DNA of 64,000 nt from Streptomyces sp. NBC_00490 (GTDB taxonomy: Bacteria; Actinomycetota; Actinomycetes; Streptomycetales; Streptomycetaceae). The first letter of the stretch is position 1; each line of letters opens with the position of its first letter. The translations under genes and the position numbers were made by a program. The notes under the pieces were generated by a model. It ran no database searches. It had not been told where the DNA came from and worked only from the letters and a program-made list of their open reading frames with translations. Below, piece after piece: positions 28,550 to 37,347 of the stretch. The stretch spans positions 7,750,001 to 7,814,000 of the forward strand of contig NZ_CP107869.1 of assembly GCF_036013645.1 (NCBI RefSeq), written 5' to 3'.

Positions 28550-30814
28550 TCAGACGGGGACGCGATCGCCCTCGTCGTCCCGCGCCGACTGCACCACGGC
28601 CTCGGACGCCTCGTCGTGCGTGAGGTCCGGCAGCCGGTTCAGCCACTTCGGCAGATACCAGTTGCGCTCACCGAGCAGTGCCATGACCGCCGGGAGCAGC
28701 ACACCCCGGATGATCGTCGCGTCGATGAGCACCGCGGCCGCCAGGCCCACACCCATCTGCTTCATGGACTGCATGGACAGCGTGCCGAAGATCCCGAACA
28801 CGGCGACCATGATGACCGCGGCGCTGGTGACGACACCGGCGGTGGTGACCACACCGTGCTGGATCGCGTCCTTCGTCGTACGGCCGCGCAGCCGGGCCTC
28901 GCGGATCCGGGAGACCACGAACACGTGGTAGTCCATCGACAGGCCGAACAGGATCACGAAGAGGAACAGTGGCAGCCAGCTGATGATGGCGCCGACGCCC
29001 TCCGCGCCCACCAGGGACGCGCCCCAGCCGTGCTGGAAGACGGCGACCAGGATGCCGTACGCCGCACCCACCGACAGCAGGTTCAGCACGATCGAGGTGA
29101 TCGCGATCGTCAGCGAGCGGAACGACAGCAGCATCAGCAGGAAGGCGAAGACCACGACGAACGCGAAGACCGGGACGACCGCGCCGGTCAGCTGGTCGTT
29201 GAAGTCCTTCGACATGGCGACCCCGCCGGTGACCGGCGCCTCGAGGCCGTCGACCTTACCGAGCGTGGCGGGCCGCACCTCGTCCCGCAGCTTGTCCAGG
29301 CTCTCGCCCGCCTTGTCTAGGTCGGAGCCGCCGACCAGCGGGACGTACACGAAGGCGAGGTTCTGCGCGTCGTGCAGCTTGATCTCCACCGGGCCGCGCG
29401 AGGCACCCGAGGCGATCGCCTCCTGCTTGAAGGCGGCCAGCGCGTTGGTCACCTCCGGGGCGTTGATGTCGTCCGCCTTGACGATCACCTCGGCGGGCTC
29501 CGAACCGCCCGGGAAGGCCTCGTTGACCCGGTCGTAGGTCTGCACGATCGGCAGCGAGTCGCCGAACTCCTGGTCCAGCGTGAGGTTCTGGGTCTTCATG
29601 CCGACCGCGGGCGCCGCGATCGCGAGCAGCACACCGGCCGCGACGACGACCGAGACCATGGGACGCTTCAGCACACCGCCGAGGACGGCCGTCCAGAACC
29701 GGCTCTCCCGGTTGACGGGCCCGCGGTTGCGGCGAAGGCGGCTCTCCGGGTGGAGGAAGGGGATCTTGCCCTTCTCGACCCGGTGGCCCAGCAGCGACAG
29801 CACCGCGGGCAGCACGGTGATCGAGCCGACCATGGCGACGGCGACGACGATCAGCGAAGCCAGGCCCATCGCCTCGAAGTCGGCGATCCCCGTGAAGAGC
29901 ATGCCGGCCATCGCCACACACACCGTGACACCGGAGACGATGATCGCGCGGCCACTGGTGGCGGCGGCTATGCGCAGGGCCGTCTGGGCGTCCCGGCCGG
30001 CCTCGCGCTCCTCGCGCTCACGGCGCAGATAGAACAGGCAGTAGTCGACGCCGACGGCCAGACCGACAAGGAGCATCACCGAGTTGGCGACATCGCCCAT
30101 CGGCATCACATGGCTGACGATGCCCATCAGGCCCATCGTCGCCATGATCGCGGTGACCGCCAGCAGCACCGGCACCAGCGCCGCCACGAGCGCGCCGAAG
30201 GCCACGAGCAGAATGCCGAGGGCCACGGGCAGGGCGGAGTACTCAGCCTTCTTGAAGTCGTCGCCGAACGCGTCGTCGAACGTCTTCTGCATGCTGGCGC
30301 TGCCGATCTCCTCGATTCGCACCGAGGAGTGGTCCTGCTGCACCTTCTCGACCGCGTTCAGCACCGGCTCGACCCGCTCGAACGCGGTCTCCGCCTCCCC
30401 GCGCATGTCGAACTGCACGAGCGCGCTGCGGCCGTCCTTCGAGATTGTGTCGGCGGTGTACGGCGACTGGACGTCCGTGACCTTGCCGGTCCCTTCGACG
30501 GCCTTGACGACCGCGTCGACGGCCGCCCGGAACTCGGCGTCCGTCGCCTTCAGCCCACTGCCCTTCGCCTGGACGAGGACCGTCTCACCGGCCGGCTCCT
30601 CGATGTCGGCGTCCTTGATGATCGTCGCCGCGGTGTGCGTCTCGCCTTTCAGGCCGCCGCTCTCGTCGACGTCGACCCGGCCCGCCGCCGAACCGAGTCC
30701 CATCGCCAGGACCACGAACAGCACCCAGATGCCGACCGCCGCCCAGCGATGCCGGGCGCTCCAGCCGCCGGCCCGGGCCGCAAGGCCCCGCACGCGTGTT
30801 TCTCCGTTCCCCAT
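28550..30814 (-). CDS. MMPL family RND exporter
   Basis: The protein has 754 residues from ATG 30814, with AAGGGGG upstream. There are two copies of the RND unit: an N-terminal helix, a large extracytoplasmic loop, then five clustered helices, repeated. Visible blocks are GVDYCLFYLRRERE in the first half and FGLSMDYHVFVVSRIRE in the second. Both match the GxDY(S/C)LF / GLSMDY motifs of MMPL/ActII-3 transporters. It should export lipids or hydrophobic metabolites. Inverted repeats lie upstream, but no regulator gene adjoins. Confidence 0.94.
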   Translation of the reverse strand: MGNGETRVRGLAARAGGWSARHRWAAVGIWVLFVVLAMGLGSAAGRVDVDESGGLKGETHTAATIIKDADIEEPAGETVLVQAKGSGLKATDAEFRAAVDAVVKAVEGTGKVTDVQSPYTADTISKDGRSALVQFDMRGEAETAFERVEPVLNAVEKVQQDHSSVRIEEIGSASMQKTFDDAFGDDFKKAEYSALPVALGILLVAFGALVAALVPVLLAVTAIMATMGLMGIVSHVMPMGDVANSVMLLVGLAVGVDYCLFYLRREREEREAGRDAQTALRIAAATSGRAIIVSGVTVCVAMAGMLFTGIADFEAMGLASLIVVAVAMVGSITVLPAVLSLLGHRVEKGKIPFLHPESRLRRNRGPVNRESRFWTAVLGGVLKRPMVSVVVAAGVLLAIAAPAVGMKTQNLTLDQEFGDSLPIVQTYDRVNEAFPGGSEPAEVIVKADDINAPEVTNALAAFKQEAIASGASRGPVEIKLHDAQNLAFVYVPLVGGSDLDKAGESLDKLRDEVRPATLGKVDGLEAPVTGGVAMSKDFNDQLTGAVVPVFAFVVVFAFLLMLLSFRSLTIAITSIVLNLLSVGAAYGILVAVFQHGWGASLVGAEGVGAIISWLPLFLFVILFGLSMDYHVFVVSRIREARLRGRTTKDAIQHGVVTTAGVVTSAAVIMVAVFGIFGTLSMQSMKQMGVGLAAAVLIDATIIRGVLLPAVMALLGERNWYLPKWLNRLPDLTHDEASEAVVQSARDDEGDRVPV

Positions 30815-30902
30815 GACGGGCTTGCCCCCTTGATCGAGGTGACGGCCCCCTGCCGCCACCGGACGATGGCGACCCGTGCCGCACACCGTTCGATTCGAAG
30901 GT

Positions 30903-30997
30903 ATGGCGCGGATAAAGCCATCTCGTCGTTCTGCCTGGTGAAGTGAGGTGGCCGGGATCGTCCGCTCGGACCCCCCGGACCCTCCTCACTGAGGAGG
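30903..30997. promoter_or_regulatory. Inverted repeats upstream of the MMPL gene
   Basis: Two repeats lie in the 254-bp region between the MMPL and DUF1697 genes. One is ATGGC-N9-GCCAT (30903-30921). The other is CCTCCTC-ACT-GAGGAGG (30981-30997). Either may be an operator, or the second a hairpin. No promoter for the MMPL gene is obvious. Confidence 0.3.
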
Positions 30998-31056
30998 AGG
31001 GTGACCCTTACACCTACCGGCGGCTCTGCGGGGAGGCCGTCGGGGGCAGGCCGCCC

Positions 31057-31062
31057 TAGGGT
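31057..31062 (+). promoter_or_regulatory. -10 element (TAGGGT), probably leaderless mRNA
   Basis: TAGGGT ends 6 nt before ATG 31069 of the DUF1697 gene, which lacks a Shine-Dalgarno. Confidence 0.5.
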
Positions 31063-31068
31063 GTGCGC

Positions 31069-31617
31069 ATGACGACGTATGCGGCGCTGTTGCGCGGGAT
31101 CAACGTGGGCGGAGCCAGGAAGGTCCCGATGGCGGAACTGCGCACCCTGATGGAAGGCCTGGGCCACACCGGCGTGCGCAGCCACCTCCAGAGCGGCCAG
31201 GCCGTCTTCACCGCCGGCCACGGCGACGAGGAGTCCCTCGCCGCCGAGCTCACGGCCGCGATCGAGAAGCACTTCGGCTTCCCGGTCGACGTGATCGTCC
31301 GCGACCACGCCTATCTCGCCGCGATCGCCGACGCCTGCCCCTTCCCGGCCGCCGAACTGGAGGCCAAGCAGCTCCACGTCACCTACTTCTCGCAGCCGGT
31401 CGACGCGGACCGCTTCGCGGCGATCGACCAACCGGCTTTCCTCCCGGAGGAGTTCAGGCTCGGCGACCGTGCCCTGTACCTGTACGCCCCGAACGGCCTG
31501 GGCCGCTCCAAGCTCGCCGAACAACTCGCCAGGCCACGCGTCAACAAGGGCCTGATCGCCACCACCCGCAACTGGAACACCGTCGTCAAGCTGGTGGAGA
31601 TGACCGCCGGAGAGTGA
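31069..31617 (+). CDS. DUF1697 family protein
   Basis: The protein has 182 residues. It begins MTTYAALLRGINVGGARKVPM, the diagnostic opening of DUF1697 (family block LLRGINVGG-x-x-K). A second conserved block, RNWNTVVKLVEM, closes the protein. It is a soluble, probably cytosolic protein of unknown function. The -10 box 6 nt upstream fixes the start. Its 3' end overlaps the convergent transglutaminase gene by 32 bp. Confidence 0.92.
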   Translation: MTTYAALLRGINVGGARKVPMAELRTLMEGLGHTGVRSHLQSGQAVFTAGHGDEESLAAELTAAIEKHFGFPVDVIVRDHAYLAAIADACPFPAAELEAKQLHVTYFSQPVDADRFAAIDQPAFLPEEFRLGDRALYLYAPNGLGRSKLAEQLARPRVNKGLIATTRNWNTVVKLVEMTAGE

Positions 31618-32431
31618 CCTGCCGCGGGCCCGAGTACACGGTGTACGAGGTCACCGTGTCCGGCACGGACGCCATCCCGTCGGGCACCTCGCCCGCGGCG
31701 ACCGCGTCCATCAGGGCGAGGTCGTCGGCGGTGAGATCCGCGTCGTCCATGACCTGCCGCGGTCCCCAGCCGTCCCAGGGGAGCGGCTCCACTCCGTTCA
31801 GGGCCGCCAGGTCCTGCAGAAGCCGGGCCCGCACGAGCCACAGCCCCCTCAGCCCCGCGACGCTCCAGAACCCGAACGTCGCGGGATCGGCGGCCCCGTC
31901 GCGGCACGCCCGCCAGGCGTCCGCCGCCAGGAGGAAGCGGTCGCGGGGTACGTCCAGCGGGTCGAAGGGGATGTCGTACGACGGGTGCGTGACCTGCGGG
32001 TCGACCAGCCGCCAACTCCCGTCCGGCAGGCGGTACTCGGTGACCCAGTGGTCTTCGTGGAACCCCGTCACGAAGTAGGTCGCGAAGCCGCCGCGGATCC
32101 GCGCGGGCGTCCCCGTCGCCCGCAGCAGTGAGCACAGCAGCAGGGAGAAGTCCCGGCAGGTGCCCACGAACCGCTCGTGCGGCGCGCGTGCCTCGGTGAG
32201 CGGCGCGTCCCGGCGCTCACGCAGGATCCGCAGGATCTCGGTGACGTACCGCGACTCGGCTTCCTCGCGCAGCCGTTGCTCGGGGACGGTGTACCCGAAC
32301 CGCGGTCCCTCCAGCCGATGGATGATCAGATCCCGTACGAGAACGGCGAGTTCACCCGGACCGGACGGCAGGCCGGTGACGTCCAGGTTTCCCGGGTCGC
32401 TGTACGGGGTCTGTCGCAGATAGCTGTCCAT
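31586..32431 (-). CDS. Transglutaminase-like domain protein
   Basis: The protein has 281 residues from ATG 32431. The papain-like triad of transglutaminase-core proteins is visible as Cys in FVGTCRDFSLL (about 110), His in EDHWVTEY (about 148) and Asp in RLVDPQV (about 163). The N-terminal helices contain ESRYVTEILRILRER. No signal peptide is present. Bacterial members are mostly proteases or amidases rather than cross-linking enzymes. It is divergent from the ketopantoate-reductase-like gene with a 57-bp gap. Confidence 0.87.
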   Translation of the reverse strand: MDSYLRQTPYSDPGNLDVTGLPSGPGELAVLVRDLIIHRLEGPRFGYTVPEQRLREEAESRYVTEILRILRERRDAPLTEARAPHERFVGTCRDFSLLLCSLLRATGTPARIRGGFATYFVTGFHEDHWVTEYRLPDGSWRLVDPQVTHPSYDIPFDPLDVPRDRFLLAADAWRACRDGAADPATFGFWSVAGLRGLWLVRARLLQDLAALNGVEPLPWDGWGPRQVMDDADLTADDLALMDAVAAGEVPDGMASVPDTVTSYTVYSGPRQVTLRRSSPPA

Positions 32432-32488
32432 GGCCGGGGAGTCTCGGCCTTTACCCAGGGACAAGGTCAAGCGTGCGAGGCTCGTCCC

Positions 32489-33496
32489 ATGCGCTACATC
32501 ATCATCGGAGCAGGGGCGGTCGGCGGCACGATCGGCGGGCGGCTCGCGGGTTCGGGGCACGAGGTGGTCCTGGTCGCGCGCGGCGCCCATCGCGCGGCAC
32601 TGGAGGACGGCGGGCTGCGGCTGAGGGTGCCGGAGGGCGAACTGACCTACCGGCTGCCGGTCGTCGAGGGTCCCGCCGGGCTCGGCGAGCTGCGCGCTGA
32701 CGACGTGCTCGTCCTCGCCGTGAAGACCCAGGACAGTGCGGCCGCCCTCCAGACCTGGGGTCCGGCACCGGTCGCGGGCGGCGGTACGGCGGCCGAGCGG
32801 CTGCCGCTCCTCTGCGCCCAGAACGGTGTGGAGAGCCAGCGGCTCGCCCTGCGGATCTTCCGCGACGTGTACGGCGTCTGCGTCTGGCTGCCCTGCACCT
32901 ACATCGAACCGGGCGTCGTCAGCGCCGCGGGCAGTCCGCTCACCGGCATCCTCCACCTCGGCCGCTACCCGCACGGCACCGACGAGACCGCCCGGCTGGT
33001 CGCCGCGGACCTGGAGAAGTCGCACTTCGAGGCGCCGGTCACGCCGGACGTGGCGCGCTGGCAGTACGCCAAGCTGCTGGCCAACCTCGGGAACGCGCTG
33101 GAGGCCGTCACCGGGCCGATGGAGAGCGCGGAGGCGGTGGCGCTGTTCGAGCGGGTGAAGGCCGAGGGCTCGGCCGTCCTCGCGGCCGCCGGGATCCCGT
33201 ACGCGGGCACCGAGGAGCAGAAGGCGGTCCGCGGCGACAAGGTCTTCCTCGCCCCGCTCCACGGCACCCCGCGCGGCGGCGGCTCCTCCTGGCAGTCCCT
33301 CACCCGCGGCACCGGCACCATCGAGGCCGACTACCTCAACGGCGAGATCGCCCTCCTCGGCCGCCTCCACGGCGTACCGACCCCGCTCAACGACCTGCTC
33401 CAGCGCCTCGCCAACACCTTCGCCCGGGAGCGCCGGACAGCGGGCTCGATGCCGGTGGCCGAGCTGATGCGGCTGGCCGACGAAGTGGACCACTGA
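32489..33496 (+). CDS. Ketopantoate reductase family oxidoreductase (ApbA/PanE)
   Basis: The protein has 335 residues. It begins MRYIIIGAGAVGGTIGGRLA, a Rossmann NADP-binding GxGxxG. The central block LAVKTQDS and the C-terminal helical domain with KLLANLGNALEA and EADYLNGEI match the ApbA/PanE family. The canonical reaction is NADPH reduction of 2-dehydropantoate to pantoate. The gene stands alone rather than with other pan genes, so another 2-keto acid substrate is possible. A weak GAGGCT box 6 nt upstream of the ATG hints at a leaderless mRNA. Confidence 0.88.
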   Translation: MRYIIIGAGAVGGTIGGRLAGSGHEVVLVARGAHRAALEDGGLRLRVPEGELTYRLPVVEGPAGLGELRADDVLVLAVKTQDSAAALQTWGPAPVAGGGTAAERLPLLCAQNGVESQRLALRIFRDVYGVCVWLPCTYIEPGVVSAAGSPLTGILHLGRYPHGTDETARLVAADLEKSHFEAPVTPDVARWQYAKLLANLGNALEAVTGPMESAEAVALFERVKAEGSAVLAAAGIPYAGTEEQKAVRGDKVFLAPLHGTPRGGGSSWQSLTRGTGTIEADYLNGEIALLGRLHGVPTPLNDLLQRLANTFARERRTAGSMPVAELMRLADEVDH

Positions 33497-33538
33497 GAAG
33501 CACCATGATTGGGCCGGGATCCTGCACCAATGGGCGAC

Positions 33539-33544
33539 TAGCGT
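33539..33544 (+). promoter_or_regulatory. -10 element (TAGCGT), probably leaderless mRNA
   Basis: TAGCGT ends 7 nt before ATG 33552 of the DsbA-fold gene. An imperfect ATTGG-N14-CCAAT repeat (33508-33531) lies just upstream. Confidence 0.45.
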
Positions 33545-33551
33545 CTGCGCC

Positions 33552-34169
33552 ATGACCACCGCAGAACCCACCCGCGTCGACTTCTGGTTCGACCCGGCGT
33601 GCCCCTTCGCCTGGATCACCTCCCGCTGGCTGCTGGAGGTCGAGCGGACCCGTCCGCTCGACCTCCGCTTCCACGTGATGAGCCTCTACCTGCACAACCT
33701 CGGCAACGAACTCCCCGACTGGTACCGGGACCTGGTCGACCGCTCGATCGGCCCGGTGCGCGTCGCCGCGGCCGCCGCCGAACGGCACGGCGAGAAGATC
33801 CTTCGCGACCTGTACACCGCCATGGGCACCCGGATCCACGAGCGGAAGGCCGAGGACTTCGACGGTGTGATCGCCGAGTCCCTCGCCGAACTCGGACTCC
33901 CGGCGGACCTGGCCGCCGCCGCCCACGACCCGTCGTACAACGAGGCCGTACGCCGCAGCCACGACGCCGGCGTCGAGCCCGACTCGGGCGGCTATGTGGG
34001 GACGCCCACCCTTCACGTCGACGGGACGGTGTGGTTCGGGCCCGTGCTGCGAGCCGTCCCGCGCGGCGGCCGGTCGGCCGAACTCTTCGACAGCTTCCGG
34101 GTGTTGGCCACGGACCCCGACTTCTTCGAGCTCAAGCGGACCCGCACCGGCGGGCTGTCCTTCGACTAG
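33552..34169 (+). CDS. DsbA-fold protein, mycothiol-dependent nitroreductase (Rv2466c) family
   Basis: The protein has 205 residues. The thioredoxin-like fold carries an active-site segment DPACPFAWITSRW, so the usual CxxC is reduced to a single Cys (CPFA). The cis-Pro segment GGYVGTPTLHVDG is present. The length and the FWFDPACPF start fit the mycobacterial Rv2466c group, which uses mycothiol, the actinobacterial thiol. It is cytosolic. It overlaps the convergent MFS gene by 4 bp. The substrate is unknown. Confidence 0.87.
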   Translation: MTTAEPTRVDFWFDPACPFAWITSRWLLEVERTRPLDLRFHVMSLYLHNLGNELPDWYRDLVDRSIGPVRVAAAAAERHGEKILRDLYTAMGTRIHERKAEDFDGVIAESLAELGLPADLAAAAHDPSYNEAVRRSHDAGVEPDSGGYVGTPTLHVDGTVWFGPVLRAVPRGGRSAELFDSFRVLATDPDFFELKRTRTGGLSFD

Positions 34170-35449
34170 CTCCTGTCGCCGCGCCACTCGCCGTCGCGCT
34201 GCGCCCAGCGGACCGTGGGTGCCACCGCCAGCCCCGCGGCCGCGAACAGGACGCCGAGCACCGCCCAGCCCGCCGAACCGTGCTGGATCGCGGTCACCGT
34301 GACCAGAGCGGGGCCGGCCATCATGCCCGCCGACATGCCCGCGCCGAACACGCCCTGGTACACGCCGTGGGCGCGGGAGTCGGCGAGCTCGTAGCCGAGC
34401 GTCCAGCCGCCCGCCGCGGACAGCACCTCGGCGAAGACCTGCACCACCGCGCCGACGCCCAGCGCGAGCACCGCCCACACCGGCGACAGGCCCGCCGACA
34501 GCGCGTACACCGCACAGGCCGCCGCGAGCAGCAGCCCCGAGAGGCCCATCGCCCGTACCGCGGAGGGGACTTGGGAGGCCCTGCGGGCCACCCTTACCTG
34601 GAGCAGGGCCACCAGCACACAGTTGAGGATCATCAGCAGGGCCGCCGTCCAGCGCGGCGCCTCGGTCCGCTCGACGATCCACAGCGGCAACCCGACCTCG
34701 CTCAGCGTGTACTGCGCGACCAGGATCGCGTTCAGCACGGTCACCGCGAGGAACGGCAGGTCGCGCACCGCCCGCCAGCGGTCGGCGGCCGGGGCACCGG
34801 GCGCATGGGCCGTCCGCTCCAGGGCGTGCGGTGCCAACGGCAGCCGGGGGAGCAGCAGGGCGGGTCCCGCGAACGAAAGGGCGTTGACCACGATCACCGT
34901 CATATAGGCGCCACGGGTGTCGAGTTGGAGCGCGATCGCACCGAACAGGCCGCCCACGCCCATGAAGACGTTGGTCACCATCCGCAGATAGGCCCGCGCC
35001 TCCACCCGGGTCGCCGCGGGCAGCACATCGGCGTAGATCGCGCCCTGCACCCCGCGACTGGCCATCTGCAGACCCGTCGCGCAGACCACCGCGACAAGGA
35101 ACCCGAGGTACGACTGCACCAGGACGTACGCGGCCGTCGCCACGCCCGTCCCCGCCCACAGCCACGCCCCCACCTGACGGGCACCCCACCGGTCCGCGGC
35201 CCGCCCCGCGGGCACACCGGCCGCGACCCCGACCAGGCCCGCGCCCGTCATCCCGAGGCCCACCGAGGTCGCGTCGAGGCCGACGATGCGGGTGAAGTAG
35301 AGGACGCCGAGCGGGAAGTAGAGGCCGTTGCCGAGGGAGTTGACGGCGGTGAGCAGGGCGGCGCGGCGCAGGGTCGGGTCGGTGGGGAGCCGCGAGGGAC
35401 GCAGCTCCTGGCCCGCGGAGGCGGGCACGGCGGCGGGTGTCGTGGTCAT
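34166..35449 (-). CDS. MFS transporter, ArsR-linked
   Basis: The protein has 427 residues and about 12 transmembrane segments. GVPAGRAADRWGARQVG is the loop 2-3 motif A of drug-type MFS carriers. It is divergent from an ArsR-type regulator across 56 bp that contain a perfect operator palindrome, so repression by that regulator is likely. This arrangement usually means efflux of a toxic compound or metabolite, but the substrate is unknown. Confidence 0.9.
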   Translation of the reverse strand: MTTTPAAVPASAGQELRPSRLPTDPTLRRAALLTAVNSLGNGLYFPLGVLYFTRIVGLDATSVGLGMTGAGLVGVAAGVPAGRAADRWGARQVGAWLWAGTGVATAAYVLVQSYLGFLVAVVCATGLQMASRGVQGAIYADVLPAATRVEARAYLRMVTNVFMGVGGLFGAIALQLDTRGAYMTVIVVNALSFAGPALLLPRLPLAPHALERTAHAPGAPAADRWRAVRDLPFLAVTVLNAILVAQYTLSEVGLPLWIVERTEAPRWTAALLMILNCVLVALLQVRVARRASQVPSAVRAMGLSGLLLAAACAVYALSAGLSPVWAVLALGVGAVVQVFAEVLSAAGGWTLGYELADSRAHGVYQGVFGAGMSAGMMAGPALVTVTAIQHGSAGWAVLGVLFAAAGLAVAPTVRWAQRDGEWRGDRS

Positions 35450-35488
35450 GCGGACATCCCACCCGGCGGCCGGCCCGCGCCGACAATG

Positions 35489-35507
35489 ATTTAGCGTGGC
35501 ACTAAAT
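35489..35507. promoter_or_regulatory. ArsR-type operator and leaderless promoter
   Basis: The perfect repeat ATTTAG-N7-CTAAAT covers the start codon of the ArsR gene (ATG 35506). TAGCGT (35492-35497) inside it can act as the -10 of a leaderless transcript. Binding would stop both divergent genes. Confidence 0.65.
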
Positions 35508-36489
35508 GATTGAGTTCCGCTTCGAGGTCGGTGACCTCGCCACCACCTCCTTCGCGTACTCCCCGCTCCAGGAGACGGTGTTCTCGCTGCGCTGTCTGCA
35601 CGACCCGGCCCGCTACCCGCACCACCGGCCGTGGCTGCGCCGGATGCGCCCCCGCCTCGAAGCCCTCGACCACGAACTCCTCACCGCCCTCACCACCCCC
35701 TGGCTGTGGGTGCCGGACTTCCTCACCCCGCGCCCCGACCGGGCCCGCCCCGCCTTCGCGGACGAGCTGGACCGGGTCCGCCGTACGCCCCTTGACGTCC
35801 TGGAGGCCGACTTCCGTGCCGCCTACCGGACCGGGGACGCGCTGCCGCCGGTCGTCGCCCGGGGGCTCGCCGAACCGGAGGCCTTCCTCGCCCGGGTCGC
35901 CGACGCACTCGCCGCCTACTGGCACAGCTGCCTGGTCAGCGACTGGTGGCCCCGCGTGCAGAGCATCCTGGAGGCCGACCTCGCCCACTACGGACGGGTG
36001 CTGGCGGAGCAGGGGGCCGGCGCGATGTTCGAGGACCTCGACCGGCGGCTCTCCTGGACCGACGGCCGACTGAGGCTGTCCACACAGGACTTCATGCAGC
36101 AGGCGCCCTGGGGCGACACCAGCATCGCTGGACGCGGCCTCGTCCTGCTGCCGACGATGTTCGCCCGCGGCGCCCAGCCCCTGATCGACCCCGACCGCCC
36201 GCCGACGCTCGTCTATCCGGCCCGCGGCCGCGCCACCCTCTCCGAGGAACCGCCCCCGGTCACCGACGACGCCCTGGCCCGTCTGCTGGGCCGCCCCAGG
36301 GCCGGACTCCTGCTGCTCCTGGCGGAACCGGCCTCGACGACAGAACTGGCCCACCGCCTGAACGTCACCCCGGGCGCGGTGAGCCAGCACCTGGCGGTGC
36401 TCTACGACGCGGGCCTGCTCAGCAGGACGCGCCAGGGGAGAGTCGTACGGTATGCGCGTACCGCATTGGGGGACGAGCTGTGCCGCTGA
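35506..36489 (+). CDS. DUF5937/ArsR-family transcriptional regulator
   Basis: The protein has 327 residues. The N-terminal two thirds (about 1-240) form a DUF5937-like sensor region with FRFEVGDLATTSFAYSPLQE and FARGAQPLIDPDRPP. The C-terminal 80 residues are an ArsR winged helix with STTELAHRLNVTPGAVSQHL as the recognition helix. There is no Shine-Dalgarno. The operator palindrome covers the start codon, so autoregulation is expected. It probably controls the divergent MFS gene. Confidence 0.88.
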   Translation: MIEFRFEVGDLATTSFAYSPLQETVFSLRCLHDPARYPHHRPWLRRMRPRLEALDHELLTALTTPWLWVPDFLTPRPDRARPAFADELDRVRRTPLDVLEADFRAAYRTGDALPPVVARGLAEPEAFLARVADALAAYWHSCLVSDWWPRVQSILEADLAHYGRVLAEQGAGAMFEDLDRRLSWTDGRLRLSTQDFMQQAPWGDTSIAGRGLVLLPTMFARGAQPLIDPDRPPTLVYPARGRATLSEEPPPVTDDALARLLGRPRAGLLLLLAEPASTTELAHRLNVTPGAVSQHLAVLYDAGLLSRTRQGRVVRYARTALGDELCR

Positions 36490-36504
36490 AGGGGCAGTGG
36501 CCAA

Positions 36505-36522
36505 GCGCCCCTTCAGGGGCGC
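36505..36522. terminator. Hairpin terminator between convergent arsR and cbiX
   Basis: GCGCCCCT-TC-AGGGGCGC forms a perfect 8-bp stem. It merges into the dispersed element AGGGGCGCGGGGAACTGCGC (36515-36534), the same family as the repeats at 49.8-50.3 kb. Confidence 0.7.
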
Positions 36523-36590
36523 GGGGAACTGCGCGACCAGCCACGACGGCGCCGCAGACGACAGACGGCCCCTCGCGGCCAGCGGAGCGG

Positions 36591-37340
36591 CTACGCGCCG
36601 ACGACCGCCAGTGTCGGCACCCGCGCCTCGTCGTACCGCTCCAACAACACCCGCGCCACCTCCGGCGACGGCCCCAGCACATCGGCAAGCACATCCGCCT
36701 CGACCGCGCCCCGCGCGATCCGGTCCGGCAGGAAGCCGGGAGCGAGGACATACGGCGCGACGGCCACCCGGGAACACCCCGACTCCCTGAGTTCCCGCAC
36801 CGCGTCCTGCGTGCGGGGCAACGCCGCGGAGGCGAACGCAGGCCGCACGGCACACCAACCGGTGCGCCGCCACTCCCGCGCGATTTCTGCGATCACTGCG
36901 ATCGCCTCCGGGTCCGTGGACCCCGCCGAGGCCAGCACGACCCCGGTCGAGGACTTGTCGGCCGGCGTCAACCCGGCCTCGTACAGCCGCCGTTCCAGCG
37001 CCGACAGGAGCAGCGGGGACGGGCCCAGCACCTCCGCCTGACGGATCCGCAGCTGCGGCGGCGCGTCCCGCAGGACCGCCGGGATGTCCGCCTTCGCGTG
37101 GAACGCGCGCGTCAGCAGCAGCGGCAGGGCGACCACCTCACGGACGCCCTCCGCAGCGAGCGACTCCAACACCCCCTGGACGGAGGGGATGTTGAAGTCC
37201 AGGAAGCCGGTCTCCACCCGTACCCCGGGGCGCATGGAGCGCACCCGGCGGACGAGGGCGTGCACCGTCGCGGCGTGCCGGGGGTCACGGCTGCCGTGGG
37301 CGATGACCAAAAGGACGGGGCGGACCGGCTTGTTGTGCAT
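36591..37340 (-). CDS. Sirohydrochlorin chelatase (CbiX/SirB-like)
   Basis: The protein has 249 residues. It begins with VLLVIAHGSRDPRHAATVH, the AHGSRxP metal-binding block of CbiX-type chelatases. LPLLLTRAFHAKADIP supplies a second His. The C-terminal half repeats the fold in degenerate form (VLASAGSTDPEA). It inserts iron (or cobalt) into sirohydrochlorin. Being last in the sulfur operon, it most likely supplies siroheme to SirA. ATG 37340 is 7 nt after the ssuC stop, with GAGG as ribosome-binding site. Confidence 0.9.
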   Translation of the reverse strand: MHNKPVRPVLLVIAHGSRDPRHAATVHALVRRVRSMRPGVRVETGFLDFNIPSVQGVLESLAAEGVREVVALPLLLTRAFHAKADIPAVLRDAPPQLRIRQAEVLGPSPLLLSALERRLYEAGLTPADKSSTGVVLASAGSTDPEAIAVIAEIAREWRRTGWCAVRPAFASAALPRTQDAVRELRESGCSRVAVAPYVLAPGFLPDRIARGAVEADVLADVLGPSPEVARVLLERYDEARVPTLAVVGA

Positions 37341-37347
37341 GCGAACC

